Part shown: positions 63,979 to 64,000 of the stretch, piece after piece | Layout of the letters: each line of letters starts with the position of its first letter | How positions within the stretch are numbered: position 1 is the stretch's first letter | From: Erwinia typographi | GTDB lineage: Bacteria; Pseudomonadota; Gammaproteobacteria; Enterobacterales; Enterobacteriaceae | Length of the DNA stretch: 64,000 bases | Direction: 5' to 3' | Assembly (NCBI RefSeq): GCF_000773975.1 | Contig: NZ_JRUQ01000027.1 | Span: forward strand, 124,001-188,000 | Notes under the pieces: model-generated | The model's database searches: none | Told to the model about the DNA's origin: nothing | What the model saw: only the letters and a program-made list of their open reading frames with translations | Made by a program: the position numbers and the translations under genes

Positions 63979-64000
63979 ATGCAGCGTTCTTTTGAGGTTC
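63979..64000 (+). CDS. Start of the next gene, probably the ABC ATPase (partial)
   Basis: Seven codons (MQRSFEV) at the window edge, six bases after the binding-protein stop. Position in the operon makes the ATP-binding protein the most likely identity, but the sequence is too short to support it. Confidence 0.4.

Noticed and set aside
1-64000. CRISPR array
   Set aside because: I saw no series of regularly spaced direct repeats of 24-40 bases; the repeats found are att sites, short operator-like words and IS ends.

Overview
The window is a chromosomal segment of a GC-rich enterobacterium (order Enterobacterales; the sequence does not let me fix the genus). The backbone genes lptG, yjgR, a YjiN-type DUF445 gene, a YjjA-type DUF2501 gene, tRNA-Leu(CAA) (leuX), an OmpC/F-type porin and a pxpBCA (5-oxoprolinase) cluster are typical of the order. 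Much of the middle is AT-rich, horizontally acquired DNA.

Layout. (1) 1-4484: core genes ending in leuX. (2) About 4.47-31.94 kb: a genomic island inserted at the 3' end of leuX, bounded by an 84/83-bp direct repeat (attL/attR) and carrying a P4-type tyrosine integrase next to attL. Its left half is a defence cluster: a type I restriction-modification operon (hsdR-hsdM-hsdS) with two co-transcribed extra genes (a DUF3696 AAA ATPase and a PLD-like protein); a divergent short-Argonaute pair (Sir2-APAZ plus short pAgo, SPARSA type); a NucS-like/DUF5655 nuclease; and a three-gene operon (DUF1173-like, PD-(D/E)xK nuclease, unknown). Its right half is satellite/CP4-prophage cargo: AlpA, an inovirus Gp2-like protein, a zinc-ribbon protein, DUF932, RadC-like, DUF987, CbeA antitoxin, CbtA toxin and DUF4942. 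(3) About 32-40 kb: a second AT-rich insert, an eight-gene one-strand operon that looks like a biosynthetic cluster: methyltransferase, two divergent dCTP-deaminase-like paralogues, a truncated alanyl-tRNA-synthetase-like protein, a metallophosphoesterase, two ATP-grasp ligases and an MFS exporter. I do not recognise this cluster; it is the best candidate here for an undescribed system. It ends beside a 1,237-bp IS3-family element without a target duplication. (4) 41.6-42.5 kb: broken toxin/antitoxin debris. (5) 42.6-49.2 kb: a polyol/sugar catabolic locus (MFS, GlpD-like oxidoreductase, FGGY kinase, aldolase-like protein, SorC-family regulator) with a probable ATT start codon on the regulator. 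(6) 49.9-51.9 kb: two secreted proteins, one halovibrin HvnA-like. (7) 52-64 kb: porin, EamA exporter, an amino-acid binding protein with pxpB-pxpC-pxpA and a LysR regulator, then an SDR and a class-I aminotransferase divergent from a spermidine/putrescine-type ABC transporter that runs off the window.

How the parts fit: the leuX island is a defence island on an integrase-bearing satellite-like element; the operon at 32.6-39.9 kb reads as make-and-export of a small peptide- or nucleoside-like compound; the remaining loci are nutrient uptake and catabolism modules.
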